Shown: positions 36,458-45,222, counted from the first letter of the stretch. The stretch: 64,000 nucleotides of DNA from Archangium violaceum (GCF_016859125.1 NZ_CP069338.1:11473501-11537500), one strand, 5' to 3'. Numbers and translations: made by a program. Notes: a model not told the origin generated them from the letters alone.

Positions 36458-37699
36458 CTACCGGATGGTGGGCCACCACTTGCGCCGGGTGAGCGCCTGG
36501 GAGGTACCGATCCCCGCCGCGAGCGCTCCCACGCGCAGCGCCGTCTGCACCAGGGTGGCCGTACCGGAGGTGTAGTCCTGCGCGGCCAGCGCCAGCACGG
36601 TGCGGAAGGCCAGCACTCCCGGCACGAGCGGGATGAAGCCGGGGATGACGAAGATGCTGGTGGGCATGCGCAGCACGTACGAGATGGGCTCGGACAGGAG
36701 CACGATGGCGAACCCCGCGAGGAACATGGCGCCCTCGGGAGGCATGGCCGGTGCGAGCAGCGCGGAGCCACCGCGCACGGCGTAGCCCACCGCCCCCACG
36801 AGGGCACACGGCAGCAGCGCCCGGCGGGGCACGTCGAAGAGCACCGCGAAGCCGACGGTGGCGGCGAGCGCGAAGAGGATGGCGAGCACGAGCGGCGGCG
36901 GCGCGTTGGTGGAGAGCGCCAGATCGAGGCCGGAGACGAGCAGCACCACGTACAGTCCCGCTCCGACGACCGCGACGACGAGCGCGGCGGAGGTCGCCCG
37001 CGACAGGCCGGAGAGGGTGTCCCCGCGGAACAGGTCGGCCACGGAGCTGACCATGAGGACCCCCGGCACCAGGAGGAGCACCGAGGCGGCCAGGGCGAGC
37101 CCTGGCTCGGGCGTTCCCAGCACGCGCGCCCCCATCAGCCCGAGGCCCGCGGCCAACAACGTCACCAGGAACGTCATCGCCAGCCGGCCCATCTGCAGGC
37201 AGCCCAGCCACTCACGCAACGCCTGCCCCGCGCCGGACGCCACGCCCGCCACCCCGGCGTCGATGGCATTACCGCCAAAGAGGAGCGCGAAGCAGGCGCA
37301 GGCCATGCCCACGGCCAGGACCGTGAGGACATCTCCGAAGCGCCTGGGCGCGCGGGCGATCCGCTCCAGCTCTTCACGCAGCTGCGCCCGGCTCAGCTCA
37401 CCCGAGCCCGCGCGCTCGGCGAGCGCGTTGACGGCGGCGACGCGGTTCAGGTCGATGCCCGTCTTCAACACGCGCACGATGCGGGTGCGGTGCAGCTCGC
37501 GGGCAAGGGCCGTGGTCACGATGCCGGTGGGCGTGGCGAACACGTCCAGCCGCTCGGCGCCCAGGGCGGTGCCGAAGCGGATGACGGTCTCCTCCACCCG
37601 GGCCATGTTGGCGCCGTTCTCCAGCATGATCTGCCCGGCGCGAAGCGCCACGGCGAGCACTTCTCCGAGCTCCTGGTTTCCGAGGGGATGCGCGTCCAT
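36458..37699 (-). CDS. ThrE-type threonine/serine exporter family protein
   Basis: 413 residues. N-terminal soluble ThrE domain (VALRAGQIMLENGANMARVEETVIRFGTALGAERLDVFATPTGIVTT), then about ten TM segments in two halves: GMACACFALLFGGNAIDAGVAGV ... and a second domain (PGVLMVSSVADLFRGD, LFDVPRRALLPCALVGAVGYAVR, FVIPGFIPLVPG). This is the ThrE/DUF1212 plus DUF3815 fusion, an inner-membrane efflux carrier of threonine and serine in Corynebacterium. Start at ATG 37699. A 52-codon ORF precedes it on the same strand. Confidence 0.88.
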   Translation of the reverse strand: MDAHPLGNQELGEVLAVALRAGQIMLENGANMARVEETVIRFGTALGAERLDVFATPTGIVTTALARELHRTRIVRVLKTGIDLNRVAAVNALAERAGSGELSRAQLREELERIARAPRRFGDVLTVLAVGMACACFALLFGGNAIDAGVAGVASGAGQALREWLGCLQMGRLAMTFLVTLLAAGLGLMGARVLGTPEPGLALAASVLLLVPGVLMVSSVADLFRGDTLSGLSRATSAALVVAVVGAGLYVVLLVSGLDLALSTNAPPPLVLAILFALAATVGFAVLFDVPRRALLPCALVGAVGYAVRGGSALLAPAMPPEGAMFLAGFAIVLLSEPISYVLRMPTSIFVIPGFIPLVPGVLAFRTVLALAAQDYTSGTATLVQTALRVGALAAGIGTSQALTRRKWWPTIR

Positions 37700-37708
37700 A
37701 CCGGGGGG

Positions 37709-37867
37709 TTACTTGCCGAGCGGCCGGGTGTTGGTGACGTGGAGCCCCGCGTCCGTGGCGTAGACGAACACCTCGCTGGCGGGAGGGATGTCGATGGCGC
37801 CGCGCCGGTCTCCACCGCCGAGCGCGAAGTCCACCTCGACGCATGGTGGACCCGGGACCTCTACCAC
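37709..37867 (-). CDS. Short ORF between ThrE-type gene and upstream hypothetical, uncertain
   Basis: 52 residues from GTG 37867 to TAA 37709. The text reads like protein (EVDFALGGGDRRGAIDIPPASEVFVYATDAGLHV). It is in frame with, and 84 nt after, the stop codon of the upstream 171-residue gene, so it could be a lost C-terminal domain or an independent short gene. Ribosome binding site weak. No family. Confidence 0.35.
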   Translation of the reverse strand: MVEVPGPPCVEVDFALGGGDRRGAIDIPPASEVFVYATDAGLHVTNTRPLGK

Positions 37868-37951
37868 TTCATCCCGGTTCCGTGTGGAAGCGCCTACCCC
37901 ACTCTTCCCCCATTGTCGCCGAGAAGCCGCTCCGGAAGTTGCTCGGGCGCC

Positions 37952-38467
37952 TCAATCATCGCGCTGGACGTCCACGTACAGCGGCCCGCCTTCCGGGTGG
38001 AAGGCCACCTCCAGGATCCACCCGTCGCGCTCCCAGGTGAGGACGGTGTCTCCCATCACCTCCTCGACCTCGCTCGGACCCTGGAACGCGGCCTCGAAGA
38101 CCTGGCGCGTCGTCAGCCGCGAGGCCGGCACGGTCTGCTGAGGCAGGACGATCTGCCCCGAAAAGGACTGCCAGGGCAGACGCGTGGACGTGAGCCCCTC
38201 CTCGGGCCGTTGCAACGCGATGCGGAAGGACTCCACCTCCCGCTCCGCCGGAACATCGACGCGCAGGCCCCACGCGGGATAGGCCCAACACCCCCGCTTG
38301 AGCTTCTCGCGCCACGAGGCCGGTGCACCCAGTACCTCCCGAACACGGCTCCCAGGCTCTCCCAACCGGATGCCGCACAGGCTCGGGCGCGTCAGATCCA
38401 ACACCAGCTTCTCGGGTCGCTCGGGCCTCGGCCAACCCCGGAAGACGATCGCTTCCACCAGGCCCAT
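37952..38467 (-). CDS. Hypothetical protein coupled to the trigger-factor-like gene
   Basis: 171 residues. Its ATG (38467) shares one base with the stop of the upstream gene (TGATG), so it is translated with it. Mixed alpha/beta composition, one Cys pair (CGIRL, GCWAYPAWG), no signal or membrane segment: LVLDLTRPSLCGIRLGEPGSRVREVLGAPASW, then SFSGQIVLPQQTVPASRLTTRQVFEAAFQGPSEVEEVMGDTVL. The RLGEPGSRVREVLGAP part looks like a small SmpA/OmlA-like or BamE-like repeat motif, but I would not assign it. A role in folding is suggested only by the neighbour. Confidence 0.6.
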   Translation of the reverse strand: MGLVEAIVFRGWPRPERPEKLVLDLTRPSLCGIRLGEPGSRVREVLGAPASWREKLKRGCWAYPAWGLRVDVPAEREVESFRIALQRPEEGLTSTRLPWQSFSGQIVLPQQTVPASRLTTRQVFEAAFQGPSEVEEVMGDTVLTWERDGWILEVAFHPEGGPLYVDVQRDD

Positions 38468-39582
38468 CACTGCTCGCCGAGCTGAGCCCGGCCCTCCTCG
38501 GCGCCCTCGAAGTGGATGCGCGCGCGATCCATCACGTACTCCACCGCGCGCACGTGCAGCGCCGTCTCCGCCACCGACCGGGCCGCCGCGCGCTCCTCCT
38601 TCAGCGACCGCTCCACCTCGTCCCGCGTCATCCCCAGTTCCGCCGCCACCCGGTCGAGCAGCCCGTGGATGTCCGCCTCCTCCAGCTTCAGCCCCTCCTG
38701 CTCGATGAGCGCCTTGAGCCCCAGCGAGACGCGCAACCGCCGCTCGGCCTCCATACGCTGGGCGCCATCGGCCAGCCAGGCCTGGAGATCGGCCTCCTGG
38801 TCCTCGGCGGGCACTCCCTTGAGGGAGAGGATGCGGCCCTCGGTCCGGCCCCACAGCCGGCGGATCTCCTCGTCGATGAGCGAGGCGGGCAGTTGCACCT
38901 GGGTGCGCTCGGCCACCTCGTCCAACACCCGCTGCTCGGCTTCGAGCCACAGGTCGTTGGTGAGCTGCTCCTCGAGCTCTCCGGCGATGGAGGTCATCAC
39001 CTCATCCAACGTCTTCCCCCGCCCCAGGCGCGCGAGGAACTCCGGGCTCTCCTCTTCCGGCAACGTCAGCTCCCAGGCCGCCTTGATTCCCACCAGGAAC
39101 TGCCCCTCCACGCCCCGGAGCCCCTCGGCCGGGTAGTCCGCGGGGAACGTCACCGGCAGCCGCACGAACTCCCCCACCTTCTGCCCCACCAACCCCTCGA
39201 AGAGGCCGGGCAGCGCCGGGCGCGGAGCCACCTCGGTCCGCAGGTCGCTCCGCACGCTGAAGGGGATGAGCTTCCCGTGGGCGAAGCCGAGGATGTCCAG
39301 CACCACCTCGTCCCCCATGGCCACCGCCTCGCCCGCCTGCCGCTCCCGGTGCTCGGCCAGCTCCCGGCGCAGCTCATGGAAACGCTCCAGCAGCGCGTCC
39401 TGGGTGATGTCCGGAGCGCGAGGCACCGTCACCTCGAGGCCCTCCAGCGAGGGGGCCTTCACCGGGGGCAGCGCCACCTCCTCGGAAGAGAGCGCTCGCA
39501 CCAGCGCGCTCTGCTCCACCATCCTCCGCAGGTTGGCCTCTTCCATCGAGACGGCGGGGCGCGACTCGGGCTTCTTCTCCAT
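38467..39582 (-). CDS. Trigger-factor-like peptidyl-prolyl isomerase without the ribosome-binding signature
   Basis: 371 residues from ATG 39582, with GGAGA upstream. About 90 N-terminal residues, mostly charged, do not contain the trigger-factor ribosome-binding signature G-F-R-x-G-K-x-P. An FKBP-like domain covers about 95-190 (GDEVVLDILGFAHGKLIPF, PALPGLFEGLVGQKVGEFVRLPVTFPADYP). The trigger-factor C-terminal chaperone arms follow (DLWLEAEQRVLDEVAERTQVQLPASLIDEEIRRLW, RVSLGLKALIEQEGLKLEEADI). So this is a second, probably ribosome-independent, trigger-factor relative. It lies after a terminator and before a coupled hypothetical gene. Confidence 0.8.
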   Translation of the reverse strand: MEKKPESRPAVSMEEANLRRMVEQSALVRALSSEEVALPPVKAPSLEGLEVTVPRAPDITQDALLERFHELRRELAEHRERQAGEAVAMGDEVVLDILGFAHGKLIPFSVRSDLRTEVAPRPALPGLFEGLVGQKVGEFVRLPVTFPADYPAEGLRGVEGQFLVGIKAAWELTLPEEESPEFLARLGRGKTLDEVMTSIAGELEEQLTNDLWLEAEQRVLDEVAERTQVQLPASLIDEEIRRLWGRTEGRILSLKGVPAEDQEADLQAWLADGAQRMEAERRLRVSLGLKALIEQEGLKLEEADIHGLLDRVAAELGMTRDEVERSLKEERAAARSVAETALHVRAVEYVMDRARIHFEGAEEGRAQLGEQ

Positions 39583-39624
39583 GAACGTAGGATCTCCGAT
39601 GCGATTCCGGGCCCAGCAAAGCAA

Positions 39625-39651
39625 AAGGCCCGTGGCAGTGCCACGGGCCTT
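39625..39651 (-). terminator. Intrinsic terminator of the Ala-rich protein gene
   Basis: Perfect 12-bp stem AAGGCCCGTGGC / GCCACGGGCCTT with a 3-nt loop; on the minus strand the right arm runs into TTTTGCTTTG. It lies 26 nt after the stop at 39677. Confidence 0.8.
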
Positions 39652-39676
39652 CGCGAGAGCCAGAGAGAGGGAAGGC

Positions 39677-40723
39677 TCAGCCGAACAGGCCACCCACGAA
39701 GCTGGACACCACCGAGACCGCCGCGCCCACCTGACTGACAACGGGGATGTTGGTGGCCGCCGCGACGGAGCCGACCGCGGTGATGACGCTCGTCACCTTG
39801 GCGGTGGTGCTCGCATCCGGGTTGGCCAGGGTGGTCGCCGCCATGGTGACGTCCATCGCCGCGACGGCGACGTTCACACCCGGGGCGAAGCGGGCCGCCG
39901 CACGGCCCAGCGTACTGGCACCGGAGTGGAGGGCGGCGTTGGTGGCCGCACGCGCCGCACCGCTGGCGGCGGCGCGGAGCTCGGCCCGGGCGGCGGCGCG
40001 GGTGCCCGTGCCCATGAGGGTCCGGATCGCGCCCTCTCCACCCTTCACCGCGGTGGAGATGGCGCTCTCGGCGGCGCGAACCCCGCCGCTGTTGATGAGC
40101 CGGGAGGCCCCCGAGCGGATGCCATTCTGGAGCGCGTCCACCGAGGAGGACGCGGCGGCGTGGGCGGCCGAGCGCAGCGCACTCGACGACACGTTCGGAG
40201 CCGCGGCCCGGAAGGCGGTCTCGGCGGCGCGGAAGGCCCCGCGGTAGGTGTGCGCCGTCTTGGCGCTGAACACCGCGCCCGCGGCGGCGGCGATGTTGCG
40301 CGGCACGCCAATGCCCGACGTCACGGCCTGCAGGACGTTGCCCGTGGTGGGGTTCTCCCGCGCCTTACCGAAATCACGGGCCGCCTGGTACATGGCGAAC
40401 GGGACGGCCGCGACCGAGCCGAAGGCGTTGAGCCGGTTGAGCCCGAGCGACAGGTTCGGCGGGGTCTTCTGGAACATGCCCGAGATGCCCGACGGCACCT
40501 GGATGGCGCTGGCGACGTTGTTGGAGTCCTTGACCTTCTTGTCGACGAACTCGGACGACAGGCCATGCCCGCTCCGCTGCGTACGGGCCGTGGTCCCCGA
40601 CGTCGGCGTGGGCGTGGGGCGGGCCGTCTGCGTCGGACGGGCCGTCGGCGTGGCCTGGGGCCTGCGCTCCGGCGTGGGCCTGGGGCGAGGACGAGGCGGG
40701 GTGTCTCCGACGCGAGGAGCCAT
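39677..40723 (-). CDS. Ala-rich protein with Pro/Thr repeats, unknown function
   Basis: 348 residues from ATG 40723, with GGAG 8 nt before it; the frame extends further upstream without protein character. Residues 1-50 are a Pro/Thr/Arg stretch with T-P-T-x-x-R-P repeats. The rest is Ala/Ser/Val-rich and helical, including long mildly hydrophobic runs (AAVPFAMYQAARDFGKA, NIAAAAGAVFSAKTAHTYRGAFRAAETAF, GVNVAVAAMDVTMAATTLANPDASTTAKVTSVITAVGSVAAATNIPVVSQVGAAVSVVSSFVGG). The pattern of glycine-linked hydrophobic helices resembles pore-forming or toxin-like proteins, but no family is recognised. The gene has a strong terminator and a single-gene layout. Confidence 0.7.
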   Translation of the reverse strand: MAPRVGDTPPRPRPRPTPERRPQATPTARPTQTARPTPTPTSGTTARTQRSGHGLSSEFVDKKVKDSNNVASAIQVPSGISGMFQKTPPNLSLGLNRLNAFGSVAAVPFAMYQAARDFGKARENPTTGNVLQAVTSGIGVPRNIAAAAGAVFSAKTAHTYRGAFRAAETAFRAAAPNVSSSALRSAAHAAASSSVDALQNGIRSGASRLINSGGVRAAESAISTAVKGGEGAIRTLMGTGTRAAARAELRAAASGAARAATNAALHSGASTLGRAAARFAPGVNVAVAAMDVTMAATTLANPDASTTAKVTSVITAVGSVAAATNIPVVSQVGAAVSVVSSFVGGLFG

Positions 40724-40924
40724 CGAATTCTCCAGAAATGAAGCGTTCGCCCCATTATCGAGCCAGTCCGGCCCGAGTTGCTCGCGGACCCGCGTTTCTT
40801 CAGGCTTCACGAAGAGTCACGAGCCGTTCCTCCCGAGGTGAACCCCCGTTTTCACTTCGTAGAGAAGGCGTGGCTGCCGAAGGTGGGCGTATGTTGCGCC
40901 ACCTCCAGGAGGGACAGGACGAAG

Positions 40925-41734
40925 ATGGAGTACAGGAAGGTAGCGACCGCGCTCACGATCGCGGGCTCGGACAGTGGTGGTGGAGCGGGAATCCAGGCGG
41001 ATCTGCGGACCTTCGCCTTCCATCGGGTCCACGGGACCAGCGCCCTGACGGCGCTCACGGCCCAGAACACGCAGGGCGTCACCCGGGTGGACGTCATGCC
41101 CCCGGACTCGGTGGCGGCGCAGATCGACGCGGTGGCCTCGGACATCGGCATGGGCGCCGCGAAGACCGGCATGCTCGTCAACCGGGAGATCATCGCCCGG
41201 GTGGCGGAGCGGGTGAGGGCGCTCGGAATCACCCCGCTCGTCGTGGATCCGGTCATGGTGTCGCGGGCGGGCTCGCGGCTCATCGATGACGAGGCGGTGG
41301 CGGCCCTGAGGGAGCAGCTCCTCCCCCTGGCGACCCTCGTCACCCCCAACCGGCACGAGGCGCAGCTCCTCGCGGGGCTGGAGATCCAGACGCTGGAGGA
41401 CATGCGGGAGGCCGCGCGCCGCGTCCACCGGTTGGGACCGAAGGCGGTGCTCGTCAAGGGAGGCGCCATGCCGGGGGCCCTGCGAGGCACCGACGTCTGG
41501 TTCGACGGCGAGCGACTGGAGACACTGCACCTGGCCTCGGTGGAGACGCGCAATACACACGGCACCGGGTGCACGCTGTCCGCGGCCATCGCCGCCAACC
41601 TGGCCCTGGGGCATGGGCTGCTCGAGGCCACCCGGCTTGGCAAGGAATACGTCACCCGGGCGCTCCAACACCCGCTCGCCGTGGGCCGGGGCAATGGGCC
41701 CATCGGGCACTTCTTTCCACTGCTCGGCGCATGA
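40925..41734 (+). CDS. thiD: Hydroxymethylpyrimidine/phosphomethylpyrimidine kinase
   Basis: 269 residues, normal for ThiD, a ribokinase-fold enzyme phosphorylating HMP and HMP-P for thiamine synthesis. Diagnostic: [33 protein letters not shown], the metal/nucleotide residues in [11 protein letters not shown] and [19 protein letters not shown], and the anion-hole/catalytic [20 protein letters not shown]. Start ATG 40925 has AGGAGGG about 12 nt upstream. Divergent from the Ala-rich protein; the 201 nt between them hold both promoters. Cytosolic. Other thiamine genes are not in the window. Confidence 0.95.
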   Translation: MEYRKVATALTIAGSDSGGGAGIQADLRTFAFHRVHGTSALTALTAQNTQGVTRVDVMPPDSVAAQIDAVASDIGMGAAKTGMLVNREIIARVAERVRALGITPLVVDPVMVSRAGSRLIDDEAVAALREQLLPLATLVTPNRHEAQLLAGLEIQTLEDMREAARRVHRLGPKAVLVKGGAMPGALRGTDVWFDGERLETLHLASVETRNTHGTGCTLSAAIAANLALGHGLLEATRLGKEYVTRALQHPLAVGRGNGPIGHFFPLLGA

Positions 41735-41854
41735 ATCACGCCCGAGGTGTAGGCGCGGCTACCCGGACTCCGAGCGTACAGACTTGGATATCCGCCGGGG
41801 TGGGCCGATGATGCACCAGGGATTCCCCCCGGGACGGGTTAGCATGAGAACACG

Positions 41855-43387
41855 ATGAGCAAAGCCGCCTCGGGTCGACGACCGGACACCACACAGGGTC
41901 GAACCCGCTCACGTGCGCTCGTGGCGGAACGAGCGCTCGAAGCCAGCAACCGTCTGCTCCGGGCGCTCGCCGAGTCTCAATCGGAGTTCATCCAGGGCAG
42001 CGGCGACGCGCACCACCTGTTCGACAAGCTGCTCACCGTACTGCTCGAGCTGACGGAGAGCGAGTACGGCTTCATCGGCGAAGTCCTCCACGACCCGGAG
42101 GGCAGGCCCTACCTGCGCAACCACTCCATCAGCAACGTCGAGTGGACGGACGAGCTGCGGGAGCTGCGCGACCTGGACACGATCTTCGGCAGCGTGCTCA
42201 CCACCGGGGAGCCCGTCATCGCCAACGAGCCCGCGGAGGGCCCGCGCCGGGGAGGCTTCCCCAACGGCCACCCGCCCCTGAGGACCTTCCTCGGCCTGCC
42301 CTTCAAATCCGGGGGCGAGCTGGTGGGCATGGTGGGCATCGCCAACCGCCCTGATGGCTACGGCCCCGAGCTCGTCGAGTTCCTCCGGCCCTTCCTCACC
42401 ACCTGCTGCAGCATCATCATGGGGTGGCGCAGCGAGCAGCAGCGGCGTCGCACCGAGGTGTTGCTGCGCCAGCGGGAGGAGGAGCTCCAGCGCCACCGCG
42501 ACCAGCTGGAGAAGATCCTCCACAACGGCACCGCGGAGCTGCTCCAGACGACCGTGGCGCTGGAGGAGCGACAGGCGCAGCTGCTCCACTCCGAGCGGAT
42601 GGCCTCCCTGGGGCAGCTCGTGGCCGGCATCGCCCATGAGATCAACAACCCCCTGGGCTACATCACCAGCAACCTGAGCACGCTCACCCAGTACCTCTCC
42701 GTCTTCATGGAGCTGCTCGAGCTCTACCGCGAGCTCGCGGCGACCCTGGGGCCGGAACAGCAGCAGGGGCCCGTCCCCGAGCTGCTCGCCCGCATCCAGT
42801 CCATCCAGCAGAAGGAGGACCTCGACTACCTCCTGGGTGACGTGAACGATCTGCTCCGCGACTCGCGCGAGGGCGCCCACCGCGTGGCGGACATCGTTCA
42901 GAGCCTGAAGGCCTTCGTGCGCGAGGACTCCGGACAGCCGGAGCTGGTCGACGTGAACAAGGAGCTGGCGACCACGCTCAAGGTGGTGTGGAACCAGCTC
43001 AAGTACCGGACCGAGGTGCGGTGCGACTACGGGCCGGTGCCACCCATCCTCGGCCGCCCCGCCCAGCTCAACCAGGTCTTCACCCACCTGCTGCTCAACG
43101 CCGTGCAGGCCATCCCGGAGCGCGGGGTCATCCAGATCTCCACCCTGCGCGAGGGCAACGAGGTCCTGGTGCGCATCTCCGACACGGGACAGGGCATGAC
43201 GAGAGAGGTCCTCGCCAGGCTCTTCACCCCGTTCTTCACCACCAAGCCTCCAGGCAAGGGCACCGGGCTGGGCCTGTCCATCAGCTACGGCATCATGTCG
43301 CGCCACAACGGCCGCATCGAGGTGAGGAGCCAGTACGGACAGGGAAGCACCTTCACGCTCCGCTTCCCCATCGCCCAGGATCTCTGA
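41855..43387 (+). CDS. Orphan GAF-domain sensor histidine kinase
   Basis: 510 residues. N-terminal helix, GAF domain about 45-195 (LTVLLELTESEYGFIGEVLHDPEG, TFLGLPFKSGGELVGMVGIANRPDG), a coiled coil (EVLLRQREEELQRHRDQLEKILHNGTAELLQ), HisKA with phospho-acceptor H261 in AGIAHEINNPLGYI, and HATPase with N-x-x-x-N/G boxes (HLLLNAVQAIPERG, ISDTGQGM, GKGTGLGLSISYGIM). No membrane segment or signal, so a cytoplasmic sensor. Typical of the myxobacterial orphan kinases: no response regulator is adjacent. It is closely similar in layout and wording to the kinase at 45319, with the Ser/Thr kinase between them. Confidence 0.92.
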   Translation: MSKAASGRRPDTTQGRTRSRALVAERALEASNRLLRALAESQSEFIQGSGDAHHLFDKLLTVLLELTESEYGFIGEVLHDPEGRPYLRNHSISNVEWTDELRELRDLDTIFGSVLTTGEPVIANEPAEGPRRGGFPNGHPPLRTFLGLPFKSGGELVGMVGIANRPDGYGPELVEFLRPFLTTCCSIIMGWRSEQQRRRTEVLLRQREEELQRHRDQLEKILHNGTAELLQTTVALEERQAQLLHSERMASLGQLVAGIAHEINNPLGYITSNLSTLTQYLSVFMELLELYRELAATLGPEQQQGPVPELLARIQSIQQKEDLDYLLGDVNDLLRDSREGAHRVADIVQSLKAFVREDSGQPELVDVNKELATTLKVVWNQLKYRTEVRCDYGPVPPILGRPAQLNQVFTHLLLNAVQAIPERGVIQISTLREGNEVLVRISDTGQGMTREVLARLFTPFFTTKPPGKGTGLGLSISYGIMSRHNGRIEVRSQYGQGSTFTLRFPIAQDL

Positions 43388-43489
43388 CGGGCAGCGGGCC
43401 CTCCCGGCGTCACATTCGGGACGAGCGGCCTCTCTCTACATGCTCGCAGCGTGACCCACACGCCCCGTGAAGAATGAAAAAAAGAAGCA

Positions 43490-43502
43490 ACACGAAACGT
43501 GT
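43490..43502. promoter_or_regulatory. Palindrome ACACG-AAA-CGTGT before the 96-residue gene
   Basis: 5-bp perfect arms around AAA, 57 nt before the ATG, followed by a TATTCT -10-like box at 43512-43517. Probable regulator site of the small gene. Confidence 0.35.
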
Positions 43503-43558
43503 CACTTGCGATATTCTAATGGCCGCTTTTCTCGGCCCGTGAGACCGGAGGCTCTCGC

Positions 43559-43849
43559 ATGTGGATTGAGACCATCGTCATGCCCCGCGAAGAGCCCGCC
43601 GAGTATCGCCCCGCCCCGCGGCGAGACCGATCGGCCGTCTATTCGGCGGCGTGCGCCGAGGGAGAACAGTTCCGGGACTCCGTCCTGAGCTACCTCCAAT
43701 CCCATCAGTTGATGGACGCGGTGAAATGGGTGAGCGATCCCGGCCTCATTCCCATGGTGACACTCCACTGCACCTCCAGTGTGCTGGAGCAGTTGCAGAA
43801 GGAGCCGCGCTTCGAGGCGGGCCGCTCCCTGATGGTCGCGGTCTACTGA
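43559..43849 (+). CDS. Small protein resembling a peptidase S8 propeptide/I9 inhibitor
   Basis: 96 residues from ATG 43559. N-terminal 40 residues are Pro/Arg-rich; the second half has a beta-alpha-beta pattern (LMDAVKWVSDPGLIPMVTLHCTSSVLEQLQKEPRFEAG) like the I9/subtilase-propeptide fold, where a strand is followed by a helix with L-E-x-L-x-x-x-P. There is no protease next to it; subtilase 54671 is 11 kb away. An operator-like palindrome and an AT-rich -10 precede it, and a hairpin follows. Family assignment is weak. Confidence 0.55.
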   Translation: MWIETIVMPREEPAEYRPAPRRDRSAVYSAACAEGEQFRDSVLSYLQSHQLMDAVKWVSDPGLIPMVTLHCTSSVLEQLQKEPRFEAGRSLMVAVY

Positions 43850-43869
43850 AGGACTCGCCCTACCCGCCC

Positions 43870-43891
43870 CCACATCGATCGAGCGATGTGG
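43870..43891 (+). terminator. Hairpin after the 96-residue gene
   Basis: CCACATCG and CGATGTGG form an 8-bp stem with a 6-nt loop, 21 nt after the stop. No T-run follows, so termination is possible but unproven. Confidence 0.35.
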
Positions 43892-43974
43892 TGTGAGCCA
43901 GGGCCAGGGCCCGCGGCCGCTCCCGGGGCAGGCCGCCGAGCGAGACGAGCGAGGTTCTGTTATTCAAAGAATCC

Positions 43975-45222
43975 ATGACGGACACGCTCAGATACGTTCC
44001 GGACGCCAACCTGGATGCCACGCTGGTCTCGCCGGCCTCGCGGACCGGAGACGTCTCCGTACCGCGAAACGTCCCGGTGGCCGCCTCCGCCCGGCGCAGC
44101 ACGGTGCTCCCCCGGATCGAGTGGAACGGGGATCGCCCCGACGTGGTGCCCTTCGAGCGTGAGCGCTTCGAGGAGGTCCGCCAGCTGGGACAGGGCGGCA
44201 TGGGCGAGGTGGTGCTGCTCAAGGACAACGACATCGAGCGGATGGTGGCCCTCAAGCGCCTGCCCGAGGGGTCCGATCTGGATCGCGTGCTCCGGTTCGT
44301 GGAGGAGATCCGCACCGCCGGGCAGTTGGATCATCCGAACATCGTCCCGGTGCACGACGTCGGCATCGACCACCTCGGCCGGTACTACTTCGTGATGAAG
44401 CACCTCCAGGGCGACACGCTCGAGTCCATCATCGAGAAGCTCCGCCAGGGAGACGCCGCCACGCACGCGCGCTTCACCTTCCCCGTCCGGGTACAGGTCT
44501 TCATGGGGGTGCTCAACGCGCTGGCGTACGCGCACCGCAAGGGCTTCATCCACCGGGACATCAAGCCCGCCAACATCATGGTGGGGCCCTATGGCGAGGT
44601 CACCGTGATGGACTGGGGCCTGGCCCGGCGCCCCCACCAGCCGGATGCCGTGGCCCGCACCGCGACGTCGACGAACACCCCGAAGAGCCTGCGCGAGGCC
44701 GTGTCGCTGCAGACCCAGACGGGCGCCGTGGTGGGCACACCGCTCTACATGTCGCCCGAGCAGGCCCGCGGCCAGCACGACGCGGTGGACGTGCGCAGTG
44801 ACACCTACAGCCTGAGCGTCGTGTTCCACGAGTTCCTCTTCCTGCGTCACTACCTGGAGGGACGTGAGTCGCTGGCCGAGGTGCTCGCGGGAGTGGAGAA
44901 GGAAGGGCCCAACGCCTTCACCCTCGGCGCGAACCCGCACCAGCCCCCCGTCCCCGCGGAGCTGCGGTGGTTCGTCCACAAGGGACTCGCGAAGGACCCG
45001 GCCCAGCGCCACCAGTCGGTCGACGAGATGATGCGGCAGCTCCAGGATGTCATGGAGGGGCGCATCGAGGTGCAGTGCCAGCGGACCCTCATCAAGCGCG
45101 GGTTCCACGAGGCCCTCCGCTCGGTGGACAAGCACCCGCTCGCCATCATGGCCGGGACCACGGCGGCCGTGGGGGTGGTACTCGCCTCGCTCGCCCACCT
45201 ACTGATGGTCCTACTGGGCTGA
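43975..45222 (+). CDS. Ser/Thr protein kinase with C-terminal membrane anchor
   Basis: 415 residues. About 60 disordered residues precede the kinase domain: glycine loop LGQGGMGEVVLL (71-82), K94 in VALKRL, catalytic HRDIKPAN with D195, metal-binding loop DWG (213-215) in place of DFG, then an unusually long insert before the activation-loop GTPLYMSPEQARGQ. C-terminal TM segment (about 390-412, MAGTTAAVGVVLASLAHLLMVLL) holds it to the membrane with the kinase inside. Length and single tail TM make it smaller than the PEGA kinases. Lies between two related histidine kinases, all rightward. Confidence 0.92.
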   Translation: MTDTLRYVPDANLDATLVSPASRTGDVSVPRNVPVAASARRSTVLPRIEWNGDRPDVVPFERERFEEVRQLGQGGMGEVVLLKDNDIERMVALKRLPEGSDLDRVLRFVEEIRTAGQLDHPNIVPVHDVGIDHLGRYYFVMKHLQGDTLESIIEKLRQGDAATHARFTFPVRVQVFMGVLNALAYAHRKGFIHRDIKPANIMVGPYGEVTVMDWGLARRPHQPDAVARTATSTNTPKSLREAVSLQTQTGAVVGTPLYMSPEQARGQHDAVDVRSDTYSLSVVFHEFLFLRHYLEGRESLAEVLAGVEKEGPNAFTLGANPHQPPVPAELRWFVHKGLAKDPAQRHQSVDEMMRQLQDVMEGRIEVQCQRTLIKRGFHEALRSVDKHPLAIMAGTTAAVGVVLASLAHLLMVLLG

